A model generated the notes under the pieces. It was not told where the DNA came from. It saw only the letters and a list, made by a program, of their open reading frames with translations, and searched no databases. Shown piece after piece: positions 36,493-44,247 of a stretch of DNA of 64,000 nt. The DNA is from Pseudomonas sp. C1C7 (lineage in GTDB: Bacteria; Pseudomonadota; Gammaproteobacteria; Pseudomonadales; Pseudomonadaceae): NCBI RefSeq assembly GCF_013359595.1, contig NZ_JABFMP010000011.1:62001-126000 (forward strand). The letters are read 5' to 3'. A program made the translations under genes and the position numbers. The first letter of the stretch is position 1, and each line of letters begins with the position of its first letter.

Positions 36493-36940
36493 AGATATGT
36501 TTCCACCATTGGAAGCAGCTTTTTACCCAGGAAGGTGCGCGCACGTTCGCCGGCACGGCTGGGGCTGAAGTCATAGACCACGGCCGTAAATGCCAAGAGC
36601 GGTGTCGTGCAATATCCCCAAGCATACGCGCGGTGCGATTTCGTCTCACTTGGTGCCAGCATCTGCACCGGTATTTCATCGGCATGGACGACTCGCCGGG
36701 CCGGCACCGTCTCGCGCAGTGCATCTACCAACGGTTGCAGTTGTACGCTGGTTTGGCCGGCCCACTGAGCCCGCGTCGAGCACGGGATAGCCAAGTCGGT
36801 ACGGCTAAAGATCTTTCCTGCTGGTACCGCGGAAGATGATCGGCGAACTTGGTCGCCATCACGTGAGCCAATAAGCCGGCAGATGGTTCGTGAACACAAG
36901 TTGATGATGGCTGACAAGGAGTGTCACCCATAGCCCAGGA
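36493..36940 (-). pseudogene. IS66-family transposase (TnpC) fragment
   Basis: The minus strand encodes GLLAHVMATKFADHLPRYQQ, then (after a frameshift near 36820) IFSRTDLAIPCSTRAQW, VQLQPLVDALRETVPARRVV and HADEIPVQMLAPSETKSHRA, which match the catalytic region of IS66 TnpC. Both ends are missing and no tnpA/tnpB is present, so it cannot be active. It separates the ars operon from the copper genes and shows that mobile elements helped build the island. Confidence 0.75.
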
Positions 36941-36975
36941 TTAGTGGTCGTTCCCCCGCTGCTCCTTTGGTCTAT

Positions 36976-37001
36976 CGGCGCCCACACGGCGCCGTTTTTT
37001 T
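36976..37001 (+). terminator. Orphan intrinsic terminator upstream of the copper genes
   Basis: A 7-bp GC stem (cggcgcc / ggcgccg, loop cacac) followed by seven T. No complete plus-strand gene precedes it; its gene may have been lost, or it insulates the copper promoter. Confidence 0.75.
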
Positions 37002-37017
37002 GAGGGCCGCATGAAGC

Positions 37018-37032
37018 TGACGGAACTGTAAT
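37018..37032 (+). promoter_or_regulatory. Candidate cop box upstream of the PtrA-like gene
   Basis: tgacggaactgtaat matches the Pseudomonas CopR box (ttacagaaatgtaat) at about 12 of 15 positions. It lies 92 bp before the PtrA-like start. Weaker than the second box at 37338. Confidence 0.4.
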
Positions 37033-37123
37033 GCCGAGCTCAGCTTTCTGAAAGCGCAGCCTGGCTAATGTGCCCTAAGCCTGAACTCCATGGGCCGCAC
37101 AGTAATCCGCCGAGGAACAACAG

Positions 37124-37330
37124 ATGAACTCGATCAAAGCACTCGTAATGGTTATCACTTTTGGAATGGCTGGCCTTGCTCTTGCTGAAGGTGGTGGCGA
37201 CCGTACCTTTGCGAAAATGGAGGCTGCCCGCCAAACCGCCACAGAGGCGTATCAGCTCGCACAGCAGAAGACCGACAAGGCGCCGATGGCAAGCCAAAGC
37301 CATAAACACGGGCAGCATGAGAACTGCTGA
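37124..37330 (+). CDS. PtrA-like small copper-induced periplasmic protein
   Basis: Encodes 68 residues: signal peptide (MNSIKALVMVITFGMAGLALA), then EGGGDRTFAKMEAARQTATEAYQLAQQ and a His-containing tail (SQSHKHGQHENC). The GGxDRTFxxM segment is that of the PtrA N-terminal domain; PtrA of P. aeruginosa is a small CopR-regulated copper-tolerance protein. GAGGAA precedes the ATG. It heads the copper gene set. Confidence 0.7.
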   Translation: MNSIKALVMVITFGMAGLALAEGGGDRTFAKMEAARQTATEAYQLAQQKTDKAPMASQSHKHGQHENC

Positions 37331-37337
37331 TCCGAGC

Positions 37338-37351
37338 TTACAGAAATGTAA
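37338..37351 (+). promoter_or_regulatory. Cop box (CopR operator) upstream of copA
   Basis: ttaca-gaaa-tgtaa is a perfect inverted repeat inside cttacagaaatgtaatcac, essentially the classic cop box of P. syringae/P. putida. It is 159 bp before copA and 8 bp after the PtrA-like gene, giving copA its own copper-inducible promoter. Confidence 0.75.
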
Positions 37352-37509
37352 TCACTCGGGAATCTTTTATGTGGCAGTTTCAAATCGCTTTCTCCCACTG
37401 TGGCTTGCGCTTTCGAGCAAGTCCATAAGACTTGTGGGCCCCCCAAGGAAGCCGGGTCTGCGATCGAGCGACCCGGATATCAGCGAATCATTTGACTGGA
37501 CACTACGGC

Positions 37510-39423
37510 ATGCACAGCAAAACCACGAGACGATCTTTCGTCAAAGGCCTGGCCGCTACTGGATTACTGGGTGGACTGGGCATGTGGCGCGCGCCGGTCT
37601 GGGCTGTGACCAGCCCTGGCCAACCGAATGTTCTGACAGGCACCGATTTTGATCTCTACATCGGTGAGTTGCCGGTCAACATCACCGGAGCAACTCGCAC
37701 AGCCATGGCAATCAATGGTTCGCTGCCGGGGCCGATCCTTCGCTGGCGGGAGGGAGACACAGTCACGCTCCGCGTACGCAACCGCTTGAAGCAGGACACG
37801 TCTATCCATTGGCACGGCATCATCTTGCCGGCGAACATGGATGGAGTGCCTGGTCTTAGCTTTCATGGCATCGCACCCGATGGCATGTATGAGTACAAGT
37901 TCAAGGTTCATCAGAACGGTACCTACTGGTACCACAGCCACTCTGGACTCCAGGAGCAGGTCGGGGTGTACGGTGCCTTGGTCATTGATGCCAAGGAGCC
38001 AGAGCCATTCACCTATGATCGCGATTATGTGGTCATGCTTAGCGATTGGACTGACGAGGATCCTGCCAGGGTCCTGTCCAAGCTCAAGAAGCAGTCGGAC
38101 TATTACAACTACCACAAACGCACCGTGGGCGACTTCGTCAACGACGTAGGCGAGATGGGATGGTCGGCTGCGGTGGCGGATCGGAAAATGTGGGCTGAGA
38201 TGAAAATGAGCCCCACCGATCTCGCTGACGTAAGTGGCTACACCTACACCTATCTGATGAACGGCCAGGCCCCGGACGGTAACTGGACGGGCGTGTTCAA
38301 ACCGGGCGAGAAAATCCGCCTGCGCTTCATCAACGGCTCGGCCATGACGTATTTCGATGTGCGAATTCCCGGCCTGAAGATGACGGTTGTCGCAGCGGAT
38401 GGGCAGCATGTCAAACCCGTTGCGGTCGACGAGTTCCGCATCGCCGTTGCCGAAACCTACGATGTCATCGTCGAGCCCGAAAGCGAGCAGGCTTACACCA
38501 TTTTTGCTCAATCCATGGATCGCACAGGCTACTCCAGAGGCACTTTAGCCGTTCGCGAAGGTATGCAAGCTGCAGTTCCGGCAGCTGATCCTCGCCCTCT
38601 CATTTCAATGAGCGATATGGGTATGGATCACGGCAGCATGGCCGGTATGGACCACAGCAAAATGGCTGGGATGAACCAAGGCGGCATGGCCGGCATGGAC
38701 CACAGCAAGATGGCTGGGATGGACCAAGGCAGCATGGCCGGCATGGACCACAGCAAGATGGCTGGGATGAACCAAGGCAGCATGGCCGGTATGGACCACA
38801 GCAAGATGGCTGGGATGGACGAAGGCAGCATGGCCGGTATGGACCACAGCAAGATGGCTGGGATGGACCACGGCAGCATGGGAGACATGGGCGGCGCCAT
38901 GCAGTCTCACCCAGCCTCAGAAACTAATAACCCCTTGGTCGACATGCAGACTATGAGTCCAACGCCTAAGTTGGACGATCCGGGAATCGGCCTGCGCAAC
39001 AATGGACGGCGTGTCCTGACCTATGCGGATCTGCGAAGCACGTTCATTGATCCGGATGGACGTGAACCAGGGCGCACCATCGAGCTGCATCTCACAGGCC
39101 ATATGGAGAAGTTCGCCTGGTCCTTTGACGGCGTCAAATTTTCCGATGCTGAACCCCTACGCCTCAAATATGGCGAGCGGCTGCGAATCACGTTGGTCAA
39201 CGACACCATGATGACCCACCCCATCCACCTCCACGGCATGTGGAGCGATCTGGAAGATGAGGACGGTAATTTCATGGTTCGAAAACACACCATCGACATG
39301 CCTCCAGGCTCAAAACGAAGCTACCGAGTAACCGCGGATGCTTTGGGCCGTTGGGCCTACCACTGCCACCTACTGTTCCATATGGAAATGGGCATGTTCC
39401 GAGAAGTCCGCGTGGACGAATGA
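37510..39423 (+). CDS. copA: Multicopper oxidase CopA (PcoA type)
   Basis: Encodes 637 residues. The Tat signal [19 protein letters not shown] is near the start; cupredoxin domains carry the copper ligands [21 protein letters not shown] and [12 protein letters not shown], so T1, T2 and T3 sites are complete. Residues 360-470 contain a Met/His region with five 16-residue repeats of the [15 protein letters not shown] type. CopA oxidises Cu(I) and binds extra copper in the periplasm. I used the ATG at 37510, which begins the twin-arginine signal; the frame is open further upstream. Confidence 0.95.
   Translation: MHSKTTRRSFVKGLAATGLLGGLGMWRAPVWAVTSPGQPNVLTGTDFDLYIGELPVNITGATRTAMAINGSLPGPILRWREGDTVTLRVRNRLKQDTSIHWHGIILPANMDGVPGLSFHGIAPDGMYEYKFKVHQNGTYWYHSHSGLQEQVGVYGALVIDAKEPEPFTYDRDYVVMLSDWTDEDPARVLSKLKKQSDYYNYHKRTVGDFVNDVGEMGWSAAVADRKMWAEMKMSPTDLADVSGYTYTYLMNGQAPDGNWTGVFKPGEKIRLRFINGSAMTYFDVRIPGLKMTVVAADGQHVKPVAVDEFRIAVAETYDVIVEPESEQAYTIFAQSMDRTGYSRGTLAVREGMQAAVPAADPRPLISMSDMGMDHGSMAGMDHSKMAGMNQGGMAGMDHSKMAGMDQGSMAGMDHSKMAGMNQGSMAGMDHSKMAGMDEGSMAGMDHSKMAGMDHGSMGDMGGAMQSHPASETNNPLVDMQTMSPTPKLDDPGIGLRNNGRRVLTYADLRSTFIDPDGREPGRTIELHLTGHMEKFAWSFDGVKFSDAEPLRLKYGERLRITLVNDTMMTHPIHLHGMWSDLEDEDGNFMVRKHTIDMPPGSKRSYRVTADALGRWAYHCHLLFHMEMGMFREVRVDE
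38638..38877 (+). repeat. Five 48-bp tandem repeats inside copA
   Basis: Each unit encodes [16 protein letters not shown]. Units differ by few bases, mainly in the NQ/DQ/DE/DH codons. Copy-number change by slippage or recombination would alter copper-binding capacity without shifting frame. Confidence 0.9.
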
Positions 39424-39437
39424 ACTGGAGATCCAAG

Positions 39438-39755
39438 ATGAGCAAACCAATGAAGCGAAACGCCTTTTTCCTCTCTGCTGCGATGGCTGGCTTGTTTGCT
39501 GTTTATGCGCCTTCGTCGTGGTCCAGCGATAACCATGAACAGCACACCCAGAAGTCTGCCGATGCCGCAAAATCGAAGAGTTCTCAGGGCATGGATCATG
39601 ACTCGATGAAGGGTATGGATCATGGCTCCATGAAGGGTATGGACCACGACAGCATGAAAGGTATGGACCATGGCTCGATGGAGGGTATGGATCACAGCAA
39701 AATGATGGAATCGCATGGCAGCGATAAAGCTAAGGCAGGGAAAGATGACCAATAG
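39438..39755 (+). CDS. Met/His-rich putative copper-binding periplasmic protein
   Basis: Encodes 105 residues: signal peptide ([25 protein letters not shown]), a short Lys/Ser linker, and repeats [20 protein letters not shown]... Apart from the Met/His motifs it has no folded domain that I recognise, so it probably acts as a soluble copper sponge. It is located between copA and copB, and overlaps copB by 11 bases. It resembles the Met-rich N-terminus of CopB, so a split or duplicated CopB head is possible. Confidence 0.78.
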   Translation: MSKPMKRNAFFLSAAMAGLFAVYAPSSWSSDNHEQHTQKSADAAKSKSSQGMDHDSMKGMDHGSMKGMDHDSMKGMDHGSMEGMDHSKMMESHGSDKAKAGKDDQ

Positions 39756-40821
39756 CCTGGCACGACCATCGCTGCTGGCATTGACCGTTTCATTCAGCAT
39801 GCTGGGTGCTGCGCCCAGCTTTGCTGCTGAGGAGATGGACCATTCGGCAATGGGGCACGGAGCCATGGAAATGGATTCCGCCCCGTCGGCCGACCCGATG
39901 CCAGGCATGGACCACGCTCACATGGGCGCGAGCAAGCAGCAGAAGAAACCTGCTCCCGTTGATCACAGCAAAATGAAACACAGTCAACCTGCGGCCAAAC
40001 CTGCGCACATGGACCACAGCAAGATGGACCATGGCAGCATGCAGGGGATGGACCATGGGACCATGGATCACTCGACGATGAACCATGGCTCTGATGCCCC
40101 AACGACGACTAGCCGTACTCCGATACCTGTGCTGACGGATGCTGATCGCCAAGCTGCCTTTCCTCCGTTGGGCGGGCATCAGATGCACGACAGTGCGATC
40201 AACAGCTTCTTCCTGCTGGATAAGCTTGAGTACCAGGATGCAGACGAAGGCAGCGCGCTGGCTTGGGAAGCCTCTGGATGGGTTGGCGGCGATATCAACC
40301 GGCTGTGGATCCGCTCCGAAGGCGAGCGGACGAATGGCGTCACCGAGGACGCTGAGTTGCAGCTTCTGTATGGGCGATCCATTAGCCCATGGTGGGATGT
40401 GGTCGCTGGGGTGCGCCAGGATTTCCAACCAGGATCTCCACAGACATGGGGGGCTTTTGGTATCCAGGGCATGGCGCTCTATGACTTCGAAGCCGAAGCC
40501 ACAGCGTTCATCGGTGAGAATGGCCAGACAGCTGCTCGGCTGGAGGGCGAATACGACATTCTCCTGACCAATCGCCTGATCCTGCAGCCAACCGCTGAAG
40601 CCAATTTTTATGGCAAAAACGATCCCGAGCGCGGGGTGGGTTCTGGCCTGGCGAACACTGAAGTCGGTCTGCGCTTACGGTATGAGATCGTGCGCCAATT
40701 CGCACCCTACATCGGCGTAACCTGGAACCGCTCCTACGGCAAAACAGCAGACCTGATTCGCGATGAAGGCGGGGATGTCGATGAAGCACGTTTCGTTGCC
40801 GGCATTCGGATGTGGTTTTGA
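39745..40821 (+). CDS. copB: Copper resistance outer membrane protein CopB (PcoB type)
   Basis: Encodes 358 residues: signal peptide, Met/His-rich N-terminal segment ([12 protein letters not shown]..., [26 protein letters not shown]), then a beta-barrel beginning [37 protein letters not shown] and ending in an aromatic residue (GIRMWF). CopB/PcoB lies in the outer membrane and works with CopA. GCAGGGAAAG precedes the ATG at 39745; the overlap with the small upstream gene implies coupling. Confidence 0.93.
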   Translation: MTNSLARPSLLALTVSFSMLGAAPSFAAEEMDHSAMGHGAMEMDSAPSADPMPGMDHAHMGASKQQKKPAPVDHSKMKHSQPAAKPAHMDHSKMDHGSMQGMDHGTMDHSTMNHGSDAPTTTSRTPIPVLTDADRQAAFPPLGGHQMHDSAINSFFLLDKLEYQDADEGSALAWEASGWVGGDINRLWIRSEGERTNGVTEDAELQLLYGRSISPWWDVVAGVRQDFQPGSPQTWGAFGIQGMALYDFEAEATAFIGENGQTAARLEGEYDILLTNRLILQPTAEANFYGKNDPERGVGSGLANTEVGLRLRYEIVRQFAPYIGVTWNRSYGKTADLIRDEGGDVDEARFVAGIRMWF

Positions 40822-40830
40822 GAGCCTGAC

Positions 40831-41613
40831 ATGAAGAGAACAATTACAACATTGGTAGCAGCAGGCGCCGTGGGTAGCGCGGCGGCATTGGCGGCCGCGT
40901 ATTTTGGCCTGGTCAACGTCGGTGCTGATGATCCTCACTTCCCAGCTGTGCATGCTTTCCTTGCCATGGCGCGGGATCGCTCCATTGAAGTGCGCGCAAG
41001 GGACATCGAAGTACCGAACCTAAATGATGAAACCCTTATCCGTACAGGTGCCGGTAACTACAATGCGATGTGCATTGGCTGCCACCTCGCCCCTGGGTTG
41101 GAAAAAACCGAGCTCAGCCAAGCGCTTTATCCGGCACCGCCCAATCTTGCCAGGATTGGTTTAAGCGATGACCCCGCAGCGGCCTTCTGGACCATTAAAC
41201 ACGGTATCAAGGCTACCGGCATGCCCGCTTGGGGCAAGAGCATGGGTGATCAGTACATCTGGGGTATCGTCGCTTTCCTTGAGCAAATGCCACGGATGAG
41301 CGCGGAGCAGTACAAGGCCCTGGTAACAACCAGTGGTGGCCACCAGCACGGTGGTGGGGAAAGTGAGATGCACAACCATGAGGGCCAGCATGGCGGCAAT
41401 GAGCCAGACCAGCATGGCAAGGTTTCCTCGGAGGCAGGGCACCACGATATGGAGCAGTCGGAGGCTCATCACTCGCACTCGGCAGATTCCGAGGGTCACG
41501 AGTCTGAGGGCGGCCATCATGATGCTGCCGAGTCCTCTAGTGATCAGCATTCCAAGCCAGGCTCGAAGACGCATACACACAAAGATGGAAAGGTACACAC
41601 CCATGAAGGCTAA
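40831..41613 (+). CDS. Cytochrome c with long His-rich C-terminal tail
   Basis: Encodes 260 residues. An N-terminal hydrophobic segment (about 4-29) serves as signal or anchor. One class I heme c domain follows: CIGCH at 81-85 and probable axial Met131 in ATGMPAWG. From about 171 to 260 the chain is extremely rich in His, Asp, Glu and Ser (HQHGGGESEMHNHEGQHGG..., KTHTHKDGKVHTHEG), clearly a metal-binding tail. The gene follows copB by 9 bp, so it belongs to the copper set. An electron-transfer role in Cu(I)/Cu(II) chemistry is plausible but unproven. Confidence 0.85.
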   Translation: MKRTITTLVAAGAVGSAAALAAAYFGLVNVGADDPHFPAVHAFLAMARDRSIEVRARDIEVPNLNDETLIRTGAGNYNAMCIGCHLAPGLEKTELSQALYPAPPNLARIGLSDDPAAAFWTIKHGIKATGMPAWGKSMGDQYIWGIVAFLEQMPRMSAEQYKALVTTSGGHQHGGGESEMHNHEGQHGGNEPDQHGKVSSEAGHHDMEQSEAHHSHSADSEGHESEGGHHDAAESSSDQHSKPGSKTHTHKDGKVHTHEG

Positions 41614-41642
41614 CAGCCGCTTTCTCAGGTTGTCCCCAACGC

Positions 41643-41670
41643 AAACGGCGCTTTAAAAGGCGCCGTTTTC
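41643..41670 (+). terminator. Terminator of the copper operon
   Basis: aaacggcgc and gcgccgttt pair over an 8-base loop, followed by a T-rich stretch, 30 bases past the cytochrome stop. Confidence 0.8.
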
Positions 41671-41691
41671 GTTGGGATAGCGTTCAAGAGC

Positions 41692-41826
41692 TCAATTCTG
41701 GCCGCGGTAATTGATACCAGCTGAGCGGTATTCGAGAATGTTGAGCTTGCCTGTCGAGTCTTCATAGGTCATTTGCGCAGGCATTACGTCACAGCGTTGC
41801 CCAATCATGTCGGCTTGGCCGAGCTC
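41692..41826 (-). pseudogene. C-terminal fragment of a DUF2790-like small protein
   Basis: The minus strand reads ELGQADMIGQRCDVMPAQ then MTYEDSTGKLNILEYRS and ends at a stop at 41692. The C-V-xx-xMTYxDxxGxxxxLxY pattern recalls DUF2790 proteins, some of which are copper-induced in Pseudomonas. No signal peptide or credible start remains. The match is by eye and weak. Confidence 0.35.
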
Positions 41827-41838
41827 GATTGGGCAACG
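41795..41838. repeat. Perfect 11-bp inverted repeat among gene remnants
   Basis: cgttgcccaat (41795-41805) and attgggcaacg (41828-41838) flank a 22-base loop that contains a smaller cggc/gccg palindrome. It lies where the DUF2790-like and protease fragments meet. Could be a recombination scar or a small hairpin. Confidence 0.6.
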
Positions 41839-41846
41839 TCCGAGTG

Positions 41847-42175
41847 GGTTCCCAGCAGCCAGTTAGGATCTGCTCCGCCACCCTGATAGATACCGTCTTC
41901 TTCGTCGCGTGCACGTTTGTTGATGCGCTGGCGGAACTGAGTCCTTTCTTCCGTTGGGCGGCTGACATCGAACCTGAGGCCGTGAGATTCGTACCTGTAA
42001 CGACCTTTGATGCCGCGTTCGACAACTCCGGGGTTGGGCACCCCAAAGCCGCAGGTTTTCACCAGCCGCTCGTAATCGCCTTTTGACCCAGCGCCCAGGA
42101 AGTCCTCCTTCATGCGTTCGGTCCACTCAGCAGAGGACAGATCGATAGCATTTAAGAAATCGAGTCCATGTAGCG
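41847..42175 (-). pseudogene. Remnant of an S8 (subtilisin-like) serine protease gene
   Basis: Minus-strand translation gives LHGLDFLNAIDLSSAEWTER, then MKEDFLGAGSKGDYERLVK and TCGFGVPN, followed by SHGLRFDVSRPTEERTQFR and QRINKRARDEEDG. I recognise both parts from large Pseudomonas S8-family proteases, but the intervening and catalytic regions are missing, so there is an internal deletion and both ends are truncated. Not functional. Confidence 0.55.
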
Positions 42176-42269
42176 GCGGCTAACCTAGCGCTTGGGTGTG
42201 GGTCAAAGTGTGAGTCAAAGATGAAGTTTCGTATCTAGCCCGCATTCTACGTAGCTTTCAGGCATTAAA

Positions 42270-42291
42270 AAGCCGGCTTGTGGCCGGCTTC
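42270..42291 (-). terminator. Intrinsic terminator on the minus strand
   Basis: aagccggc and gccggctt form an 8-bp stem with a 5-base loop; read on the minus strand it is followed by TTTTTAAT. It could end the small reading frame at 42309. Confidence 0.65.
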
Positions 42292-42308
42292 TTGGGGACT
42301 GGCTTGGT

Positions 42309-42452
42309 TCATTTTTGGTAAACCTCGCCAGCCTTTAAAACGTACATCCGGATCTTGCGTCCGGCTGTGGGACTTGGCGAGAAAGTCATCTGCCTTGTCG
42401 GTGCGATCTGAGCCGCCTTGGCGGGTCGATGCGCAAATGTGGGGCGCATCAT
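42309..42452 (-). CDS. Possible small hypothetical protein
   Basis: About 47 residues, basic and proline-containing (MMRPTFAHRPAKAAQIAPTR...KIRMYVLKAGEVYQK), without hydrophobic segments. No clear ribosome site precedes the ATG at 42452; a longer start at 42491 lies next to the 42.5-kb repeat. The only support is the open frame and a terminator-like hairpin immediately downstream. No family recognised. Confidence 0.35.
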   Translation of the reverse strand: MMRPTFAHRPAKAAQIAPTRQMTFSPSPTAGRKIRMYVLKAGEVYQK

Positions 42453-42499
42453 ACTGATTTTTTGAGGGAATTCCCAGTTTGGCGTGCGCATTGGACTTA

Positions 42500-42634
42500 T
42501 GTAGCAGCTGGCGAAGCCTGCGTTCGGCTGCGAAGCAGTCGTGAACCCGGTGGTCGCGGTGTTTCAGATAGACCGCCAGCATACGGTTTACGGCTGGTGC
42601 GCAGCCGGACGCAGGCTTCGCCAGCTGCTACAGG
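42500..42634. repeat. Diverged REP-type inverted pair (third family)
   Basis: Outer arms tgtagcagctggcgaagcct and its complement enclose inner gttcggctgcgaag and cggctggtgcgcagccgga segments. The layout resembles family A pairs, but the core is ggcgaagcctgcg instead of gccgaaggctgcg, and the spacer is longer. Confidence 0.75.
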
Positions 42635-42643
42635 AAAGCGCTT

Positions 42644-43390
42644 TCACAGGAAGGGTATCTCCGGTCGGCGTTTGTTCAGCGTTGACCACCAGAACACCCA
42701 GCCGATCACTTTGATGTTCTGCTCTTCGATCTGGGCGGCCCGGAAGATTTCGTCCGGGTATTGTTCGCGATTATGGCTGCGCAATCGCAGCGCGTTGCCG
42801 GGCATTCGGTGCAGGTATTTGATTCGCAACATGCCGTCGTGTTCGATGGCGTAGATTTCGCCGTCGACAATCTGGGTCAGGCCGCGATCGATGGCGATGA
42901 TCGAGCCGTCTTCGATGCGTTCGGCCATGCTGTTGCCGATCATGTGGGCGCAGATGGCGTCGGCGTGGCTGATTTCCAGTGAGTCGAGGTAGCTGCGGGG
43001 CAGGCGCACGGATTGGCCCGGGTCTTCGATGACGTGGGTTTTGCCGGAGCCGGGAGCGGTGGTGGTTTCCTTGTAGAGGGGCAGGTCGATGTCGGTGGGT
43101 TCGATGACCGTATAGACACCGCGAATGGCCTGGGCGTCGAAGACATTGCCAGACTCGTCGTGCAGGCGCAGGTGTCGGGCGTCCTTTGGACCTTCACCTG
43201 TTTTCAGCCATTCACTGTTGATCGACAGCTTTCTCGCGACTTCTTCCATGTAGTGAGCGGGCACACCCCGGGTGTACCAGTTATGGACATTCTGCGGGGC
43301 CGTGTTCAGAAACTCGGCAAACCCGGTAGTCGTGATGTTCGCTATCCCGAGGAGCGCTTTGAAGCGGGGTCCGCTAGTGTTTTTTTTCAT
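42644..43390 (-). CDS. Orphan phage-type repressor (HTH plus S24 peptidase-like domain; PrtR/CI type)
   Basis: Encodes 248 residues. An N-terminal HTH (FAEFLNTAPQNVHNWYTRGVPAHYMEEVARKL, about 25-56) is followed by a linker and an S24 domain with GNSMAERIEDGSIIAID (Ser154) and LRIKYLHR (Lys191), the LexA/CI catalytic dyad. The linker contains no Ala-Gly or Cys-Gly cleavage dipeptide. Members such as PrtR repress pyocins or prophages and respond to RecA. No phage or tailocin genes lie in the window. Its gene sits between the island debris and ppa. Confidence 0.85.
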   Translation of the reverse strand: MKKNTSGPRFKALLGIANITTTGFAEFLNTAPQNVHNWYTRGVPAHYMEEVARKLSINSEWLKTGEGPKDARHLRLHDESGNVFDAQAIRGVYTVIEPTDIDLPLYKETTTAPGSGKTHVIEDPGQSVRLPRSYLDSLEISHADAICAHMIGNSMAERIEDGSIIAIDRGLTQIVDGEIYAIEHDGMLRIKYLHRMPGNALRLRSHNREQYPDEIFRAAQIEEQNIKVIGWVFWWSTLNKRRPEIPFL

Positions 43391-43567
43391 GAACGCGAGT
43401 CTACTGGCGCGTCAAAAGCCTTTGAATAAACGCCGCGTTCAAATTACGAGGGAAATTTACGACCGAATGTAAGACGTGTTTGAGGATTTTTAAACAGAAA
43501 ACACTAAACCGGACTTACTTAAACGAGATGTTTAAAAAGCCATTTAAAACCCATTTCCAGCACCCAC

Positions 43568-43595
43568 AAAAAACCCCGGATCACCGGGGTTTTTT
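43568..43595 (-). terminator. Bidirectional terminator of ppa
   Basis: aaaaccccgg, atca loop, ccggggtttt: a strong GC stem flanked by A and T runs, 36 bp beyond the ppa stop, able to work in both directions. Confidence 0.85.
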
Positions 43596-43630
43596 ACTTG
43601 AAGCTTGCAGCTCAAAGCTCGCAGTTGCTC

Positions 43631-44158
43631 TTAGCCTTTATAGGCAGCAACCGACTTGGTGATCGCAGCACGGGCGGCGTCTGCGCCGTCCCAGCCTTCG
43701 ATCTTGACCCACTTGCCCTTCTCGAGATCCTTGTAGTTCGCGAAGAAGTGCTCGATCTGCTGGATCAGCAGGGGTGGCAGGTCAGTGTATTCCTTCACGT
43801 CGACGTACAGCTGGGACAGCTTGTCGTGAGGAACGGCAACAACCTTGGCGTCGCCGCCGCCGTCGTCGGTCATGTTCAGGATGCCGACTGGACGCGCGCG
43901 GATCACCGAACCGGGAGCAACCGGGTAAGGGGTCACGACCAGCACGTCGAGGGGGTCACCGTCGTCAGCCAGCGTGTTCGGGATGTAACCGTAGTTGGCC
44001 GGGTAGAACATTGGGGTGGCCATGAAACGGTCAACGAACAGGCAATCGCTGTCTTTGTCGATTTCGTATTTGATCGGCGCGTGGTTGGCCGGAATCTCGA
44101 TCGCGACGTAGATGTCGTTCGGCAGGTCTTTGCCAGCCGGAATCTTGCTGTAGCTCAT
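43631..44158 (-). CDS. ppa: Inorganic pyrophosphatase
   Basis: Encodes 175 residues of the family I soluble enzyme that hydrolyses PPi. The metal-binding [10 protein letters not shown] (about 65-74), [16 protein letters not shown] and [18 protein letters not shown] are conserved, and length matches E. coli Ppa. Monocistronic with its own terminator. Confidence 0.97.
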   Translation of the reverse strand: MSYSKIPAGKDLPNDIYVAIEIPANHAPIKYEIDKDSDCLFVDRFMATPMFYPANYGYIPNTLADDGDPLDVLVVTPYPVAPGSVIRARPVGILNMTDDGGGDAKVVAVPHDKLSQLYVDVKEYTDLPPLLIQQIEHFFANYKDLEKGKWVKIEGWDGADAARAAITKSVAAYKG

Positions 44159-44247
44159 TGGGCGATGCCCCCGTAGTTGACCAAAAAGTGGCGGCGATTA
44201 TAGGCACATTCCTGTGTCGACGCCATGTACCAGAGGTCGTGTAGACC

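Noticed and set aside
36932..37123. Gene between the IS66 fragment and the PtrA-like gene
   Set aside because: Only a terminator, a weak cop box and promoter-like DNA; frames here are short or antisense.
38638..38877. Tandem repeats in copA considered as a CRISPR array
   Set aside because: Repeats are contiguous, in frame and encode Met/His motifs; there are no unique spacers or cas genes.
42644..43390. Prophage or tailocin cluster around the S24 repressor
   Set aside because: No structural, lysis, integrase or RAYT genes are found on either side; neighbours are ppa and island debris.
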